A stretch of 64,000 bases of DNA from Isoetes taiwanensis (Eukaryota; Streptophyta; Lycopodiopsida; Isoetales; Isoetaceae): assembly GCA_021234155.1 (NCBI GenBank), contig JAJEKV010000033.1, positions 2,519,454-2,583,453 of the forward strand. The letters are read 5' to 3'. The notes below the pieces were generated by a model that searched no databases, had not been told where the DNA came from, and saw nothing but the letters and a program-made list of their open reading frames with translations. Position numbers and translations under genes: made by a program. This document shows, in pieces, positions 43,766-55,840 of this stretch (the first letter of the stretch is position 1; the number at the start of each line of letters is the position of its first letter).

Positions 43766-45286
43766 TGTGACGTTCCAAAGACAAATACGGTCCCGTGATC
43801 TATATCGCATCGCCACACGCCGCACACGCCACTCCGACCGACGCGGTAATGCCAACGATAGCCGTGTAAGTAGCCCTAGGGGCAACTTGCTAGAGTGTTC
43901 ATATATTATTAATGTGCACATGTGCACATTAATGAGGGCACACCTTTCCATGTTGGCATATTTTGCCACCTAGCCATTAAAGGCAGTGGGGCTTTCCACT
44001 ATCCCACATGCCAAATTGGGTAATTGGAAACCCTAGCCTAAACCCCCATGTCTATTTAGGGTAGGAAAACCCTAGCTTGCTAGTTTTTCGCCCTTAGGGT
44101 TTTAGAGCCGGGCTTTGCCCCCCTGTGAGCCAAAACCGGCCCCGTGACGCCAAGCTTAATTGCACCATCGCCTCGGAATTTCACCGCCAGATGGTTGAAC
44201 TCGTGTCGAGGAGCCACTCAAGGATCAGGGATGGTCAATTTAATAGCTTAAACCGCCTTCTAGTCATAGAATCAGAGGGTTTAGACTATTAAATTGCCCA
44301 TAGCGCTATCTAGATCGTAGATCTTGACACTAACTAAAGAACCTAACTCTATGATTAGATCTAGTTCTTTAGTTCTTCCGTGATGTATTTGGATGATGTA
44401 TCTCTGTGAACTCCTTTGTATTGGGAAGGGGGTAGAGGCCCCAAAGCTTGTAGTTGATGCTCATAGAGTAGCCTCTAGCACAATCGTGATTCGCCTGCGG
44501 CAAGAGCCACACCGGTTGTGGGTGAAGGGCCGACCGCTAAGAAGGAGGTTCATGTTCTCGACTTTGAACGATCCCCGGTGTGTAAAGTACCCACCGGGGT
44601 CATTGTGACTAGGTCTAATGGCTTACCACCGAAAAGCGGTAAGGCATGGGCTCGACACCGGGTGAAGTGGTGTACACTTTCCAAGGTTCACCCGAATACA
44701 CGGCAAAGGGCCCTCTAGTCACCCCGAGTCAAAGATGTAGATCTCCTGAGGGAGTGATCCCTACCGCCCCATCTAACCGGGAGGATGAGACTCCAGAATA
44801 GCCCCTTCTGGCCATGCATCCTGCTGGCTACGGCCAGGTCCCAACACTTTTCACCCTTACTCGCAAAGTGTGCACGTGAGGGGCTGATGGAGTGGACAAC
44901 CCTATGCCATGTTCTTATGCCCCCAAACCATTGCCATGAATTCTCACCCTAATGAACTCGAGACCCAAGCCGGGCCACCCCTTTGAGTCCGAAGCTTTGG
45001 GTAGGATTCCCCATGTGATATGCCAATTCCACCGCCTATGCAGATGTTGATATACCACCCCCCTCCGGGTGGATGGAGGATTCGCTATACCGACATGTAT
45101 GTTTACGCCTCGCAGCCTAGGTAGGCCCCGAGGGAGACAGGGTAGAATGACACCTTCACTCTTCCCAATCGAGACCGCTACGTGCGCTGGATATGGAGGG
45201 GGCCCCAGACGCGATGGAGCCGTGTGGGGAAGAACTCCTCGCTTGTATACCTGCGAGAGCACCGCATAACCAGTAGGGGACGCCAC
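43766..45286 (+). repeat. Element B: 3' LTR
   Basis: It matches the 5' LTR over its whole length. AT-rich blocks are identical (for example around ATATTATTAATGTGCACATG), while CAG/CTG-containing blocks differ. The end reads GGGGACGCCAC, one or two changes from the 5' LTR end. GTAA follows, matching the bases before the 5' LTR. Confidence 0.88.
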
Positions 45287-46140
45287 GTAAGCGCCGGATC
45301 CTTTCATCGCCGATCTCCTCATCGCCTCTTCCCCCGACTCCCCCCTTTTGCTCCATCTCAAGGCCCCTTTTCCATCATTTTTCCTTCAATCTCTCTCAAA
45401 TCCAACCCCAAACCCGATTAATCTTCACAATCCACTTGATTAATCGCACCCCTGGACACTAAAAGCGAACAATCGTTAGCCGGTTTGCTAGTTTGGCTTT
45501 GCACAAAGATTCGCCTAACAACGCTTGGCGACCGCCATACAAAGTACCAAGAGCAGTTTGAGCGCCGGTATATTCTAGGCATATTTCAGCATATGCTTAG
45601 AATATGTCAAAAAACTCACATGAACAAGGGTTGCCCCTAGGGCAAGTTTGGAGCAGTTTCTGTATATTCTAGGCATATTTCAGCATGTGCTTAGAATATG
45701 TCAAAAACCCTCATGAACAAGGGTTTGCCCCTAGGGGCAACCCAAAAAGGAAACACGATTTGCCTGATTTTTAAAAGTGCATCAAAAAGCTATTGATATT
45801 TCCTGCCTCTAATAAAACTCGCAAGGAGTTCGCTAACTCTTAAAGGCCCTGCTGTTGGGCATGTTGCTTCAGATTCCCTGAACCATGCTTCTATATACTT
45901 CAGCGCGCATTTGCTTTTATGCGCAATGATACAAGACAGTTAACCTCACATGCGTATTCTACTCTTGAGCTTTAAGAAGTACCTCATCGAATTTGGACTT
46001 TGTCAGAAGAACCACAGAACAGCGATTTTATTGGAACAACGGAAGCTACCAAGTAAGTATTTTAGCAAATGGTTTTACTTTTAGGGACTGCAATACTCGA
46101 TAATCATGTGCTTAAATTGAACAGATAAGTTCAACTCCTT
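45287..46140. other. Intergenic DNA between element B and the PPR pseudogene
   Basis: No gene seen, apart from the tandem duplication at 45551-45750. Confidence 0.45.
45551..45750 (+). repeat. 100-bp tandem duplication
   Basis: Two adjacent units share TATTCTAGGCATATTTCAGC and GCTTAGAATATGTCAAAAA. They also share CATGAACAAGGG and GCCCCTAGGG. A few differences separate them. Confidence 0.8.
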
Positions 46141-49100
46141 CCAGATTCAGAGCTTAAACTATGTTAAAGACGCTATCCAAATAAAAAAAGCTCAGGTTAA
46201 TAGTTATGCAGATATTCTGAGTTCGCAAGAGGAACCTTCAGTTGCAAACATAATCTGCATTCTGCAGAACTGCAGGAAGAAAAGGACCTCAAACATGCTA
46301 AGTGTATATACGTGCAAGTTTATGGATTGAAGTTCATAGAGTTTTTGAAATTACGTTGTGCCTGGCGCTTTTGTGGCATGTGGCAGTGTCTCTGATGCAC
46401 AACACACTTTTTGGCAGGTTGCTCTATCGGGATGAGCATTCCTGGACTTCTCTTGTATTGGGCTACCTTGAATGTGGACAAACTAAGGATGCCTTCTCCG
46501 TTTACCAGAAAATGCAAGAAGATAGCATACACCGAGTGGTTATACACTCGCGGGCGCTGCTGAGGGCTTGTGCTCGAGTGAATGATATGGAAATGGGTAA
46601 GAGAATTCATGCACAGATTCAGAAAAGTGGTCTTGAAATTGATCAATATGTTGGCAGCACTTTGATTGGCATGTATGCCAAATGTGGTTCCTTGCAGAGG
46701 CATATGAAGTCTTTGACAAATTGCAGAATCGAATGTCGATCTTGGACCATATTGATCAATGGATATGTAGAACAAGGATATGGGCAGGAAGCATTGGATT
46801 GCTTTAAGCAAATGGAATTTGAGGGTGTCCAACCAAATGCTTTTACTTTCGTTTGCAGCCTCAAAGCTTGTACTAAGTTAGCTGCTATTGACAAGGGCCG
46901 AGAAATACAAATCAAGGTTTCACAAAGGGGACTTGAAAGCGACATATTTGTTGGGAATGCTTTAATTGACATGTATTCCAAGTTTGGATCTCCTCAGGAA
47001 GCAAAAGTTGTCTTTGAAAAGTTACCAGTTCAAAGTGTTGTATCATGGACTGCCCTCATTTCAGGATATGTGGAAAATGGGCTTGCCGTGGAAGCGCTTG
47101 AATGTTTTGAGCGGATGCAGGTTGATGGAGTATCCCCAAATGCTGTTACATATGTATCTGTCTTGAAAGCATGTAGTAGGATAGGTGAAATAGATAGGGG
47201 CCGAGAAATACACCTTGACATTGCCAAAAAGGAATTTGAAAAGGATATTTTCATAGATAGTGCTTTGATCAGCATGTATGCAAAATGTGGGCAGCTTTCA
47301 GATGCACTACCAGTTCGAAGTGTTGTTACTTTGGACAACACTAATTGCAGGATATGCAGCAAATGGGCATTGCCAGGAAGCAGTTAGATGTTTTGATCAA
47401 ATGGCACAGGATGAGATCATCCCAACTGCTGTGACAAATACTTGTAGTTTGAAAGCATGTGCTTGCATGGGAAACATAGAAAAGGGCAGGGACATACACA
47501 TTGAAATCACAAATAATGGGCTTGAAGGAGATGTTCTTGTTGGTAACTATTTGATTGACATGTATGCTAAATGTGGCTCACTTACAGAAGCTCAGCAGGT
47601 GTTTAGTAAGTTGCCAGTTCAAGATATTGTTTCATGGAATGCTCTGATTTTAGGTAATGCTGAAAATGGATCTGGCGTGAAGGCATTAGAATGTTTTGAT
47701 GAGTTACAACTTAAGGGCATGTCTTCAAATGCAGTCACCTTTATTTGTGCCTTGAAGGCCTGTAGTAGTCTCAGAGCAATAGATAAAGGTAAGGAAATAC
47801 ACATCCAGTTTACAAGAATGGGACTAGAAAAAGATCTTTTTGTTGGGAATATTCTGCTAGACATGTATGGTAAATGTGGCTTAGTTAATGAAGCACAGGA
47901 AGTCTTTGAAAGCCTTTCCTTTAGAGATATTGTATCTTGGAACACGATAATTGCAGGATATGCCGAAAATGGGCTTGGTGAGAAGGCACTTGATTTTTTT
48001 TTACTGCATGTAAAGGGAAGGCGAGATTCCAGACGGAATCACATACAGTTGCAGCTTGAAAGCTTGTGACAACTTAAGGGAAATAGATAGAGGTCGTGAA
48101 ATACACACTGAAGTCATACAAAAGGGTTTTGAAACTGATCTATCTGTTGGCAACACATTGGTTGATATGTATGCTAAATTTGAGTCACTGGTGGAGGTGT
48201 TTATAGTGTTTGATAGGATGCCTGTGCGAGATCTTGCATCCTGGACTGTAGTAATTGCAGCATATGACGAACTTGGATGTGATCAAGAGGTACTGAAGTG
48301 TTTTGAACAGATGAGACTGGATAAAGTGTCACATAATGCCATCACATTGATGTGCAGCTTAAAAGCTTGTGGCAGCATGGGAGCTATAGACAAGGGCCGA
48401 GGGATACACACTCTGATTGTCAACAGAGGGCTTAAAGGAGACCTTTCACTTATAAATGCGTTGATGAGTTTTATGGAAAATGTGGTCTACTTGCAGAGGC
48501 AAGAAAAATCTTTGACAATCTATCAGTTAGAGATGTCGTGTCTTGGACGATAATGATTGTAGCATATGGCATGAATCACGAGGCTGCCATGGCTCTGTGC
48601 TGTTTTGATGAAATGCAAGAGCAGGGGATAAAGCCAGATGCTATTACATTCATATCTCTTCTTAGTACATGCAGTCGGGGTGGCCTACTTCTTGAAGGTC
48701 AAACGTGTTTCAAGCTTATGAGGGAGGTATATGACATTGAACCATCTATAGATCACTATGTTTGCATGGTTGATCTTTTTGCACGATCAGGACACCTGTA
48801 TGAGGCGGAGGATTTTCTTCAAAGCATTTATCCATCCGAGGAAGCATTAGTGGCTTTGCTCAGTGCCTGCAAAAGCTTTGGTGAGGAAGAGGTTGGGCTG
48901 CGATCTTTTCAGCGCATAGCTTGCATGAACCCAGGAAATGCTAATTTATATGTCCTGACAGCAGACATCTATGGAAGCAATGGCATGTGTGATGCCACAA
49001 AGAGCTAAAAAATATGCCTGTGAGGATCCCAAGGAACTAAGTGCATGATTTTGTGGCATGTGACATGGATTTTTCTGCAATGCTGGAACACGGACTTTTC

Positions 49101-49170
49101 AGAATGAGGCCCATTCATGTACAGAAGTTGCCTGGGTTTAAGGGCTTTCAACATCAAACAGGAAGAAGGT
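46141..49170 (+). pseudogene. PLS-type pentatricopeptide repeat (PPR) gene, decayed
   Basis: PPR proteins bind organellar RNA with tandem 35-residue helix pairs. Here about a dozen repeats of the P-L-S kind are visible, with words such as LIDMYAKCGSLTEAQQVF, LPVQDIVSWNALI, YVENGLAVEALECFERMQ and SLKACGSMGAIDKGRGIHT. A truncated E-type end follows (SIDHYVCMVDLFARSGHLYEA ... GNANLYVLTADIYGSNGMC). Frameshifts lie near 46692/46738, 47300, 48005 (after a T9 run, with a TAA in CM*REGEIPDG) and 48468. No DYW domain was found. Repeat style resembles the large fern PPR families. No introns are evident. Decay appears genuine, since CAG motifs are intact here. Confidence 0.85.
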
Positions 49171-50690
49171 GAGGAAGCCTATTGCCATAATGCAGCTAAG
49201 TTAATTTGGACGCAATGTAATGTTCTGAGTAGTTGATGTTCAAGCATTTTGGATGGGGCTATGTGATCGAGGAAACAAAGATCACATTTCTACCTTAGGG
49301 TCTATCAGTTCATAAAAACATTCACTAAAGAACCTGAACATAGAAAAGATGCCATCGTGGTTCCTCAAGTCATTTCGTGATTGAAAAGCAGAAAACTGAT
49401 GTGAGGATACAATCCTATGATGCTATGCTACATAGAATTGCCTGCTGATGCTCAAATTTAAGGACGTCTTTCATGACCAGCATAGTGGTTGTCACGTTAC
49501 TTCTGGATTATCTTTGATTTGAGATATTCTGGATTAACAGTCGCTGATATTTGTGATAGACATGAGGTACGTTTGTACAGGCTGGCTTCTCTGAAGAGTA
49601 TCTATGAGGAGGAACATCCTTCATGTGCTGACTGAGGCAAGAAGTTAACATGTCTGCCATTCTTACTTTGTCATCACGATGTGCGAGAGTAGCCTTTAAT
49701 GCTGTTACTGACATTATGCTATTGCTGCATATGTTCTGAGAAATATGTTTGACTGCTTATTTGTGACATATGGAACTTCAGTCTCGTGTGGCTGGTGATT
49801 TCAGATGAAGTATATACCCATTACTAAAGGCATCCATTGGAGTACAAAGGTATGTGATGCCTGCAAGATCGTGTGGGAGACATGCAACAAAGGATGCAAC
49901 TTGCATAGCACCAAAACCAGCTGGGGCATCTCTTAGACATTACCAATGAATATGCTACACTCTTTCATAAGCGATGCAATGCTACATTAATTTGATGCAA
50001 CTTGCATAGCACCAAAACCAGCTGGGGCATCTCTTAGACATTACCAATGAATATGCTACACTCTTTCATAAGCGATGCAATGCTACATTAATTTGTTTGT
50101 AATTCAATGGGGGTTCACAAGATTATTAAAGTTAATGTGCTTTGGTATATTGACATGAATTTGTAACTTATAATGTGCATGCTGATGTTTTGTAATATTA
50201 GTTAATAGAAGAGGATGTGGAATATTTGGTAAATGCAAGAAATTTCTATATAAACCACTTTCTAAGGTTGTTTATTTTTTTATTTTTTTTATTATGTTAG
50301 TACTTGTGCATGTGTTAACAAGTGTTAATTAACAAGTGTTACGAAGTGCAGAACAGGCATATGCCTTGAATAACCTGCATGGAGCAAACTCAACCTATTG
50401 GGAAAGATCTTTGAGTCCATTTAGTAGGGCACTATATAGCTAAGGCCAAATATATACTTAAGGAAAGCGTCAAAAGGACATGACATTGTCCTGGCATGTG
50501 TACTAACATTGCTAGATCACAACTATTCTAAGTCGGAGTTAAGAGATGGAAAACATGAGTTTAGCTTTATAACAAGGTGCTAGGGGATCTATCCAAGGAC
50601 GTAAATAAATGCCTGTGGGCATATTTCATGGCATATTCTTACATGAGTTAAGAAATGGGAAACAAATGCCTAGCTTTGCAACAAAGTATA
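49171..50690. other. Intergenic DNA downstream of the PPR pseudogene
   Basis: No supported gene. The only structure seen is the 101-bp duplication at 49893-50094. Confidence 0.45.
49893..50094 (+). repeat. Perfect 101-bp tandem duplication
   Basis: The unit beginning GATGCAACTTGCATAGCACC and ending GCTACATTAATTT occurs twice without any difference, implying a very recent event or an assembly stutter. Confidence 0.9.
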
Positions 50691-53115
50691 GAACATGCCC
50701 ATCCTGCTTCGGTTAGCCATTATTTGGCTTTATTAGGAAAAATAAATGTTTCAAAATTAAACGAACAATGGACTTATTATTGGGCCAGAGAACAGGTCAA
50801 GGTATTGCCTATCTTAAGCTTGACTTTGCCAAAGCTACGATAGTGTCCGTTGGGAGTTCTGGTCCCGCCATGTTAGCATTGGGCAAGGGTCCATGCTTTA
50901 CAGACACCATGAAGTCGCATAGGTCAAAGACGCTACGCTACTGGTGTACGTGGTGAACCCTCCCGCCTTTTTCTCCTTAGTCGAGGGTGCGCCGTGGGTG
51001 CCCTTGGGCCGCTTTTGTTTACGACATTGTATGAGGCAATCGCCTCGCTTGTTTTTGTCGCAGCGGACGAGGGGTGGTGGATGGGCTTTGGATGCGTGAT
51101 GGTAGCCGCCAGATTATTAACCGCTTTGCCAATGACACTTTCCTCTTCTTGGTGTAAGAGAGGAATTTTGGCGAATGTGAAGGGTTTGCCGGATACTTTC
51201 CTTGGCCCCGCATTCTTCCTCAATTGGGGTAAGTGTCTCGCATTATGGGCCCAAATTGACCGCTTTGTTTTTACCTCTATTCCCTGGAAGGTGCTTCCGT
51301 GTAATGTGTGTACTGTTTCGCTGGGTATTCCCTTTGGAGGGGATGTTTCCATGAGGAGGATGTGGGATGAGATTTTGTGGGTTGCGTAAAACACCTCAAT
51401 TGGTGGAAGGGTAGCAAGTTGTCCATGGCGTGGGATCACTATTGCCAAATCAAGATTGTAGCACTCATGAATATACAAAGATCTGCGATGTTAGCTCCCG
51501 AGGGTAAGATACGTGCTTTGATAAGATTGTTCGAAATTTTGTGTGGGGCGGGATGATGAAGGGGCGGTTGTTAAAGTGGCTTGGTGGAAGTGTCTCCCGC
51601 CGGAGGGTGGGGGGCTTGGCCATTCGGATTTGGCAATCGCATAGTAAGGTGTTGGTCTCCAAGTTTGTTTGGAGCATTCTCAGATGGAGCATCTTCTCCC
51701 GGGTGCGGCATCATTTGTTGCAGCCTCTTCGCCATTATGTGGCGCTTGGGAAGCCGCCTCAGGCATGTGGAGTTGCCCTAGGCACCGCTTGTATGGTCTC
51801 CGGGCTTTTCCCACATGCATCCCCTTTCACGGGGTCTCCCTGCTTTTCCCACATGCATCCCTCTTTTTTCACGGGCAAAGAGAGATCTTGTTGCAGCCTC
51901 TTCGCCATTATGTGGCGCTTGGGGGCCTCAGTCCTGCATGTGGAGTTGCCCTAGGCATTGTTGTATGGTCTCCCGCTTTTCCCACATGCATCCCCTTTCT
52001 CATGTGCGTGCTCTTCCAAAATTAAATTATGCCTCCTCGCTTTATCACCACTCTTCTCCTTTCTTGTGGGTTCCTCTACCCCCCCGCGACTTGCCCTTGG
52101 TCGCCACCGCAGCATGCTCTGGACGCAGGGCCCGCTTGGAGGCGCATCTGCCGGGGCTCACCTTTGGAGGATTGATATTAGGTGGTCGCCTAGCTTCTGG
52201 GGAATTCTTTCGAGCTCGCCACTGAGGGGCGTTGACCTGCCATTCGGGAACAAGTGGCGGGAGTATTCCGCTACACATACCTATAGTCCCTCAGATGATG
52301 TGGTGGTGCGTGTTTGGAAGGTTCATCCTGATATTGTGTCTTCTTGTTTTGTGCGGTCTTGTTACCGGATGTCGGGTTATTCATGACACACCGCCCCTTC
52401 GTGCAAGTGGTCTCGCAGCCTTCCTGCCGATGGCGCCGGGTTTGGACGCGGACATGGAGCCTACTTCCCACCGGCGTTAGGTGCTTCGTCGCGGGCGTGG
52501 TGCAATCGGGCCGTATCGTGGTGAATGCCCTTGTGAGTCGGGCTTTAGCCGGGTGTGAGCCCTTCTCTCGCCTCTTTGTTGTGGCCTTTCATCGTGAGAC
52601 CGTGGAGCATTGTCTCGTTTTATGCCTCACTTGGAGGTCAGCCTGGGATTGGGTTAGGGCTCAAGCTTCAGTGAGATTGACTAGCCGCCAGCTTGTCGCC
52701 TTCATGTGTATCCCGGTGCTTGGGCCGCCTTATGCTACAAAGAAGCCTTGTATCCTGCGGCATGGCTTCGCTGGTGTGGCTGATTTGGAAGCCGGCGCGG
52801 TTGTGGATCTTTTCAGTGGGATTCACACCGCAGCCTCTCCGATTCCTTTTTGACCTGTGTACAAGCTTATTTCAAAGCTTTCCGTGTTCTCGGATTAGTA
52901 GAGCGGAAGTTTGCCATTTGGCGGGACTTCTTGGGTGTTGTAGATGGTTATGGTCGGTTTGTACAAAGAAAGAGAGTTGTAGTTTTTCTCGTGAGTTTGT
53001 TGTGGAGTGTCGAGGTATCGCTGCCTCTTTGGGGCGCTTCTCCTTCCTCCTCACTTGCTTTGTAACATTACCATTCTTTTTAGTATATTGATGACACGCT
53101 TCTTCAAAAAAAAAA
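50690..53115 (+). mobile_element. LINE retrotransposon, plus strand, frame-damaged
   Basis: Reverse transcriptase words appear in different frames: YLKLDFAKA (about 50810), then the GCPL/LLF motif near 50990-51020, and the RFA(D)DTFLFL equivalent near 51120-51150. FVWGG (51540) and LEHC-type zinc-ribbon residues (ETVEHCLVLC near 52600) follow. The 3' end is a run of A residues (53106-53115). The start is not defined. At 50990 the normally invariant RQGCPL codon block is disrupted as CGCCGTGGG where CGCCAGGG is expected, which adds a frameshift. ORF1 and endonuclease were not identified. Confidence 0.8.
51715..52005 (+). repeat. 173-bp tandem duplication within the LINE
   Basis: TTGTTGCAGCCTCTTCGCCA starts at 51715 and again at 51888. 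Downstream blocks (GGAGTTGCCCTAGGCA, CTTTTCCCACATGCATCCC) are repeated too. Confidence 0.8.
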
Positions 53116-54162
53116 GGTAGTAAATGTCCTCAGCATCACATTTATTGATTTATCATCCAAAATGGGCGAAGATCAGCCACTCTTTATGGAGCTCTCTGGA
53201 ACTGACATGTAGCCACTCTTTATGACTGAGGATTTTCCCGAATAATATCTTACCTGGCATGGTGCATTGTCAATGATTATGGCATAATTAAATTCCAGAA
53301 TATGCAAAAAAAAGCCACATGCAAATTCACTGTAAATACATTTAGGGCAAAATCAAATTTCGAAATTGTTTCTCTTATGTACGGGCTGCTTGCGACCTAT
53401 GCAAGTGCCCAGAGACATGTTTGGAAAAATTCGGAAGAAAGAATCGACAACCACCATAGCTCATAACTAAGAAGAAGAGACGGTGCAGAGCTGACTTGTT
53501 GCAATGATAAATAGATAAGAAGAGATGGATCTAGAGGCTACGAGGCCAAACGGATTTGCAGTGAGGACAATACAGGTTATGTAGCAAAAGGAGGTGAAGG
53601 CTTCAATAGCGCATAAACCGTTGTCATAAAGGAAATGCAAATGTCGCGGTAATATGTCCACAGATAATTTGCTAAGGATGTAGTTTCGTAAAATGAGGAA
53701 CCCGTGTATGCCTTCATGATCTATTTTATACACTTAATAGCGTGAGGCGATATTAAGGAGCCTATGACTATATTTTATAGCTATTGATGCTTTGCATTGT
53801 TAGGTCTAACAGAAATGCTAGACAAGCAAAATAATTTTATGCCTGCTTCTTAAAGAATGTATTTGAAAGAATAAGATTTGCTAGTTTAAGGAATGGCTTA
53901 GGGAAGGCTAGTTTAAACTACCACTTGCTTGAACCTAATATGATAGCGATGTGCTAAGGCCATTATGAAAATTTCGTGGCTATTGGTTAAGACTATGAAT
54001 GATAGTAATAGAGACAAATAAGGTAATCCGGATCCATGCAAGTGGCATTAGGGCTTTTGGTTTATTTATATGATGTGATGAATTGAATCTAATATCGAAG
54101 TTAGATAATCGGTGACGGTCATAGTTTGCACACGATAGCTGATAAATACCTAGAACGCCACA
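53116..54162 (-). repeat. Candidate LTR of the minus-strand gypsy fragment
   Basis: On the minus strand AAGGGGAGAA (complement of 54163-54172) is followed by TGTGGCGTTCTAGG from 54162. This is the polypurine-tract-to-LTR junction seen in A and B. The LTR therefore runs leftward from 54162; I cannot define its other end. Confidence 0.45.
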
Positions 54163-55838
54163 TTCTCCCCTTGGATTAATGTTAAGGTTGATGAACAATG
54201 AATTTATAGAAGATAACTCTTATTCCTTGAAAGTAACACAAGATTACATATGTGTACCGAGGGACCAAGTCCCTTAATAAAAACATAAGAAATACCATAA
54301 AACAAGTAAAGAGTGCACCATAGACAATAAAGATTCAAATAAAGAGATGGCCTCCACTCAGGCTTAGGGTCCTCTCGCAGTTCGTGGGTATGCCCTACTG
54401 CTTGCAGAATATACATCAAGACTTTTATAAAATAATTTAAGTAGTCCGTTGAAGGGTATTCCCATTATAGCCGCAGCATCTAATGCGTCCCCACCATGAA
54501 TGCCTATATGCCCAGCCCCCACCTAAGATGCATGTAACCCAACCCCAAAATGATCCCCGTTTATCCCTCTCATATGATCCTTGCCGACCCATAACACAAT
54601 GCTTACCATCGTGGTTGGAATTGATCGCATCTTGAATAGTTCGCCCTAGCATTCTCAAAGATAAAGTCCTAAAGTCTTATCCAACCGCTTTGAGAACCCA
54701 TGTTATGCCTTCCGTGAGTAAGTCCTTCCACTTAACCAAATATTGCAAGATTTAAGTTCGCTGGGTTTGCTTTATATGCGATCAAGGAGAGCTTCGTGTA
54801 TAATCTCCAATGATCCTGGCCATCTCCGAAGTGTTGGTATGTCAAGAATCTTTTCCGATCGATTATGCTTCTTGAAGACTTACATGAAAGACTTTATGGA
54901 TCTTCAAATGCGGGAGAGATTCAACCTGAGGTTTGAGAATCTATCTTCTAAGCATCTCAAAATGTCCCTACCATTTGGGTGCAAGCTTTACAATTGCCAA
55001 TTTTAAGTTTGGCCTGCTTCACCTTAATCTTCAGCCATACGGTCACCAACCCGAATTCTCATGGTTCAAGGTCGATCGACAAGCAAAAGTTAACAAATAT
55101 GCTCCAATGTATCATCCAATCCCTAACCTTTTCATGTTTGATTAAGTCCGTCAAGGGCTGCACTACCAGCTTAGCAAAGTCTTCACAAACTTACTTTTGC
55201 ATATCCCACCAACCCTAGAAAGTCATGGACTTCGTATCATTTGTTGGAATTGGCCAATCCTTTACCACTTCAATCTTAGCCGATCGGTAGCTATCCCTTC
55301 CGTAAAACAATATGTCCTAGATAGTCAACCTGGTGGTTGCAACCCCACTTGGAGAACTTGGCATACAATTGGTGGCGCCTCAGCCAAAAAAGACCAGCAA
55401 GTTGGCACCGATGGTCCTCCGTAGTTTTATCAGATACAAGGATATCATCAAAGAATATGATGACAAAATCATCAAGATACTCGCGGAAGACGCCGCTCAT
55501 CAACCTCATGAAGATGGCTGGAGTATTAGTTAGCCAAATGGCATCACAAGAAACTCATAATGCCCGTAAGAATGCGCATTATGAATGTCATCTTCCTTAC
55601 GCGATTCGGTCATATCTCGAACGGGCGATCAATCTTCGTAAAAGTACTTAGCCCCTTGTAACCGATCCATTAGATTGCTCCAAGATGCTGTGCAGGCATA
55701 CTAATTCTTAATAGTGTGCTTTATTGTTGGTAAATAGCCAATGCACATTCTTAAAGTGTCATCCTTCTTCTTTGCAAAGAGAATCGAGGCACCAAAAGGT
55801 GACACACTTGGGTCTAATGAAACCTATCACTTAAGAGG
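54163..55838 (-). pseudogene. Minus-strand gypsy pol fragment (D')
   Basis: Read leftward from 55838: start of RT (GFIRP, ILFAKKK, LRMCIG), RT core with FFDDILVSDK near 55430, and the RT end (QVDYLGHIVL; LVGYAKSKFVKTF-like). RNase H and the integrase core are missing (internal deletion around 55140). The integrase C-terminus (VWLKIKVKQAKLKIGNCK near 55000) and a chromodomain (LQYLVKWKDLLTEGITWVLK near 54720) follow. The right end abuts the LTR of element C within the same codon neighbourhood where element Y is cut by the LTR of element A. Confidence 0.82.
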
Positions 55839-55840
55839 TC

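Larger units (their letters stand above)
32208..45286 (+). mobile_element. Element B: complete Ty3/gypsy chromovirus with extra ORFs
   Basis: A 13.1-kb LTR retrotransposon. The order is 5' LTR (32208-33752), primer binding site, H3-like ORF1, ORF2, gag, protease, RT, RNase H, integrase with chromodomain, polypurine tract, 3' LTR (43766-45286). Flanks GGTAA (before) and GTAA (after) fit a 4-5 bp target duplication. It is several kilobases longer than usual for a chromovirus; the surplus is the two ORFs before gag. Almost every coding frame is broken by small indels. Many of these fall on CAG/CTG motifs and may be sequence errors (see findings). Confidence 0.9.

Noticed and set aside
45620-45745. 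GCCCCTAGGG motifs resembling the CCCTAGGGGCAACTTGC block of the LTRs
   Set aside because: The shared stretch is short and largely palindromic; no LTR boundary lies nearby.
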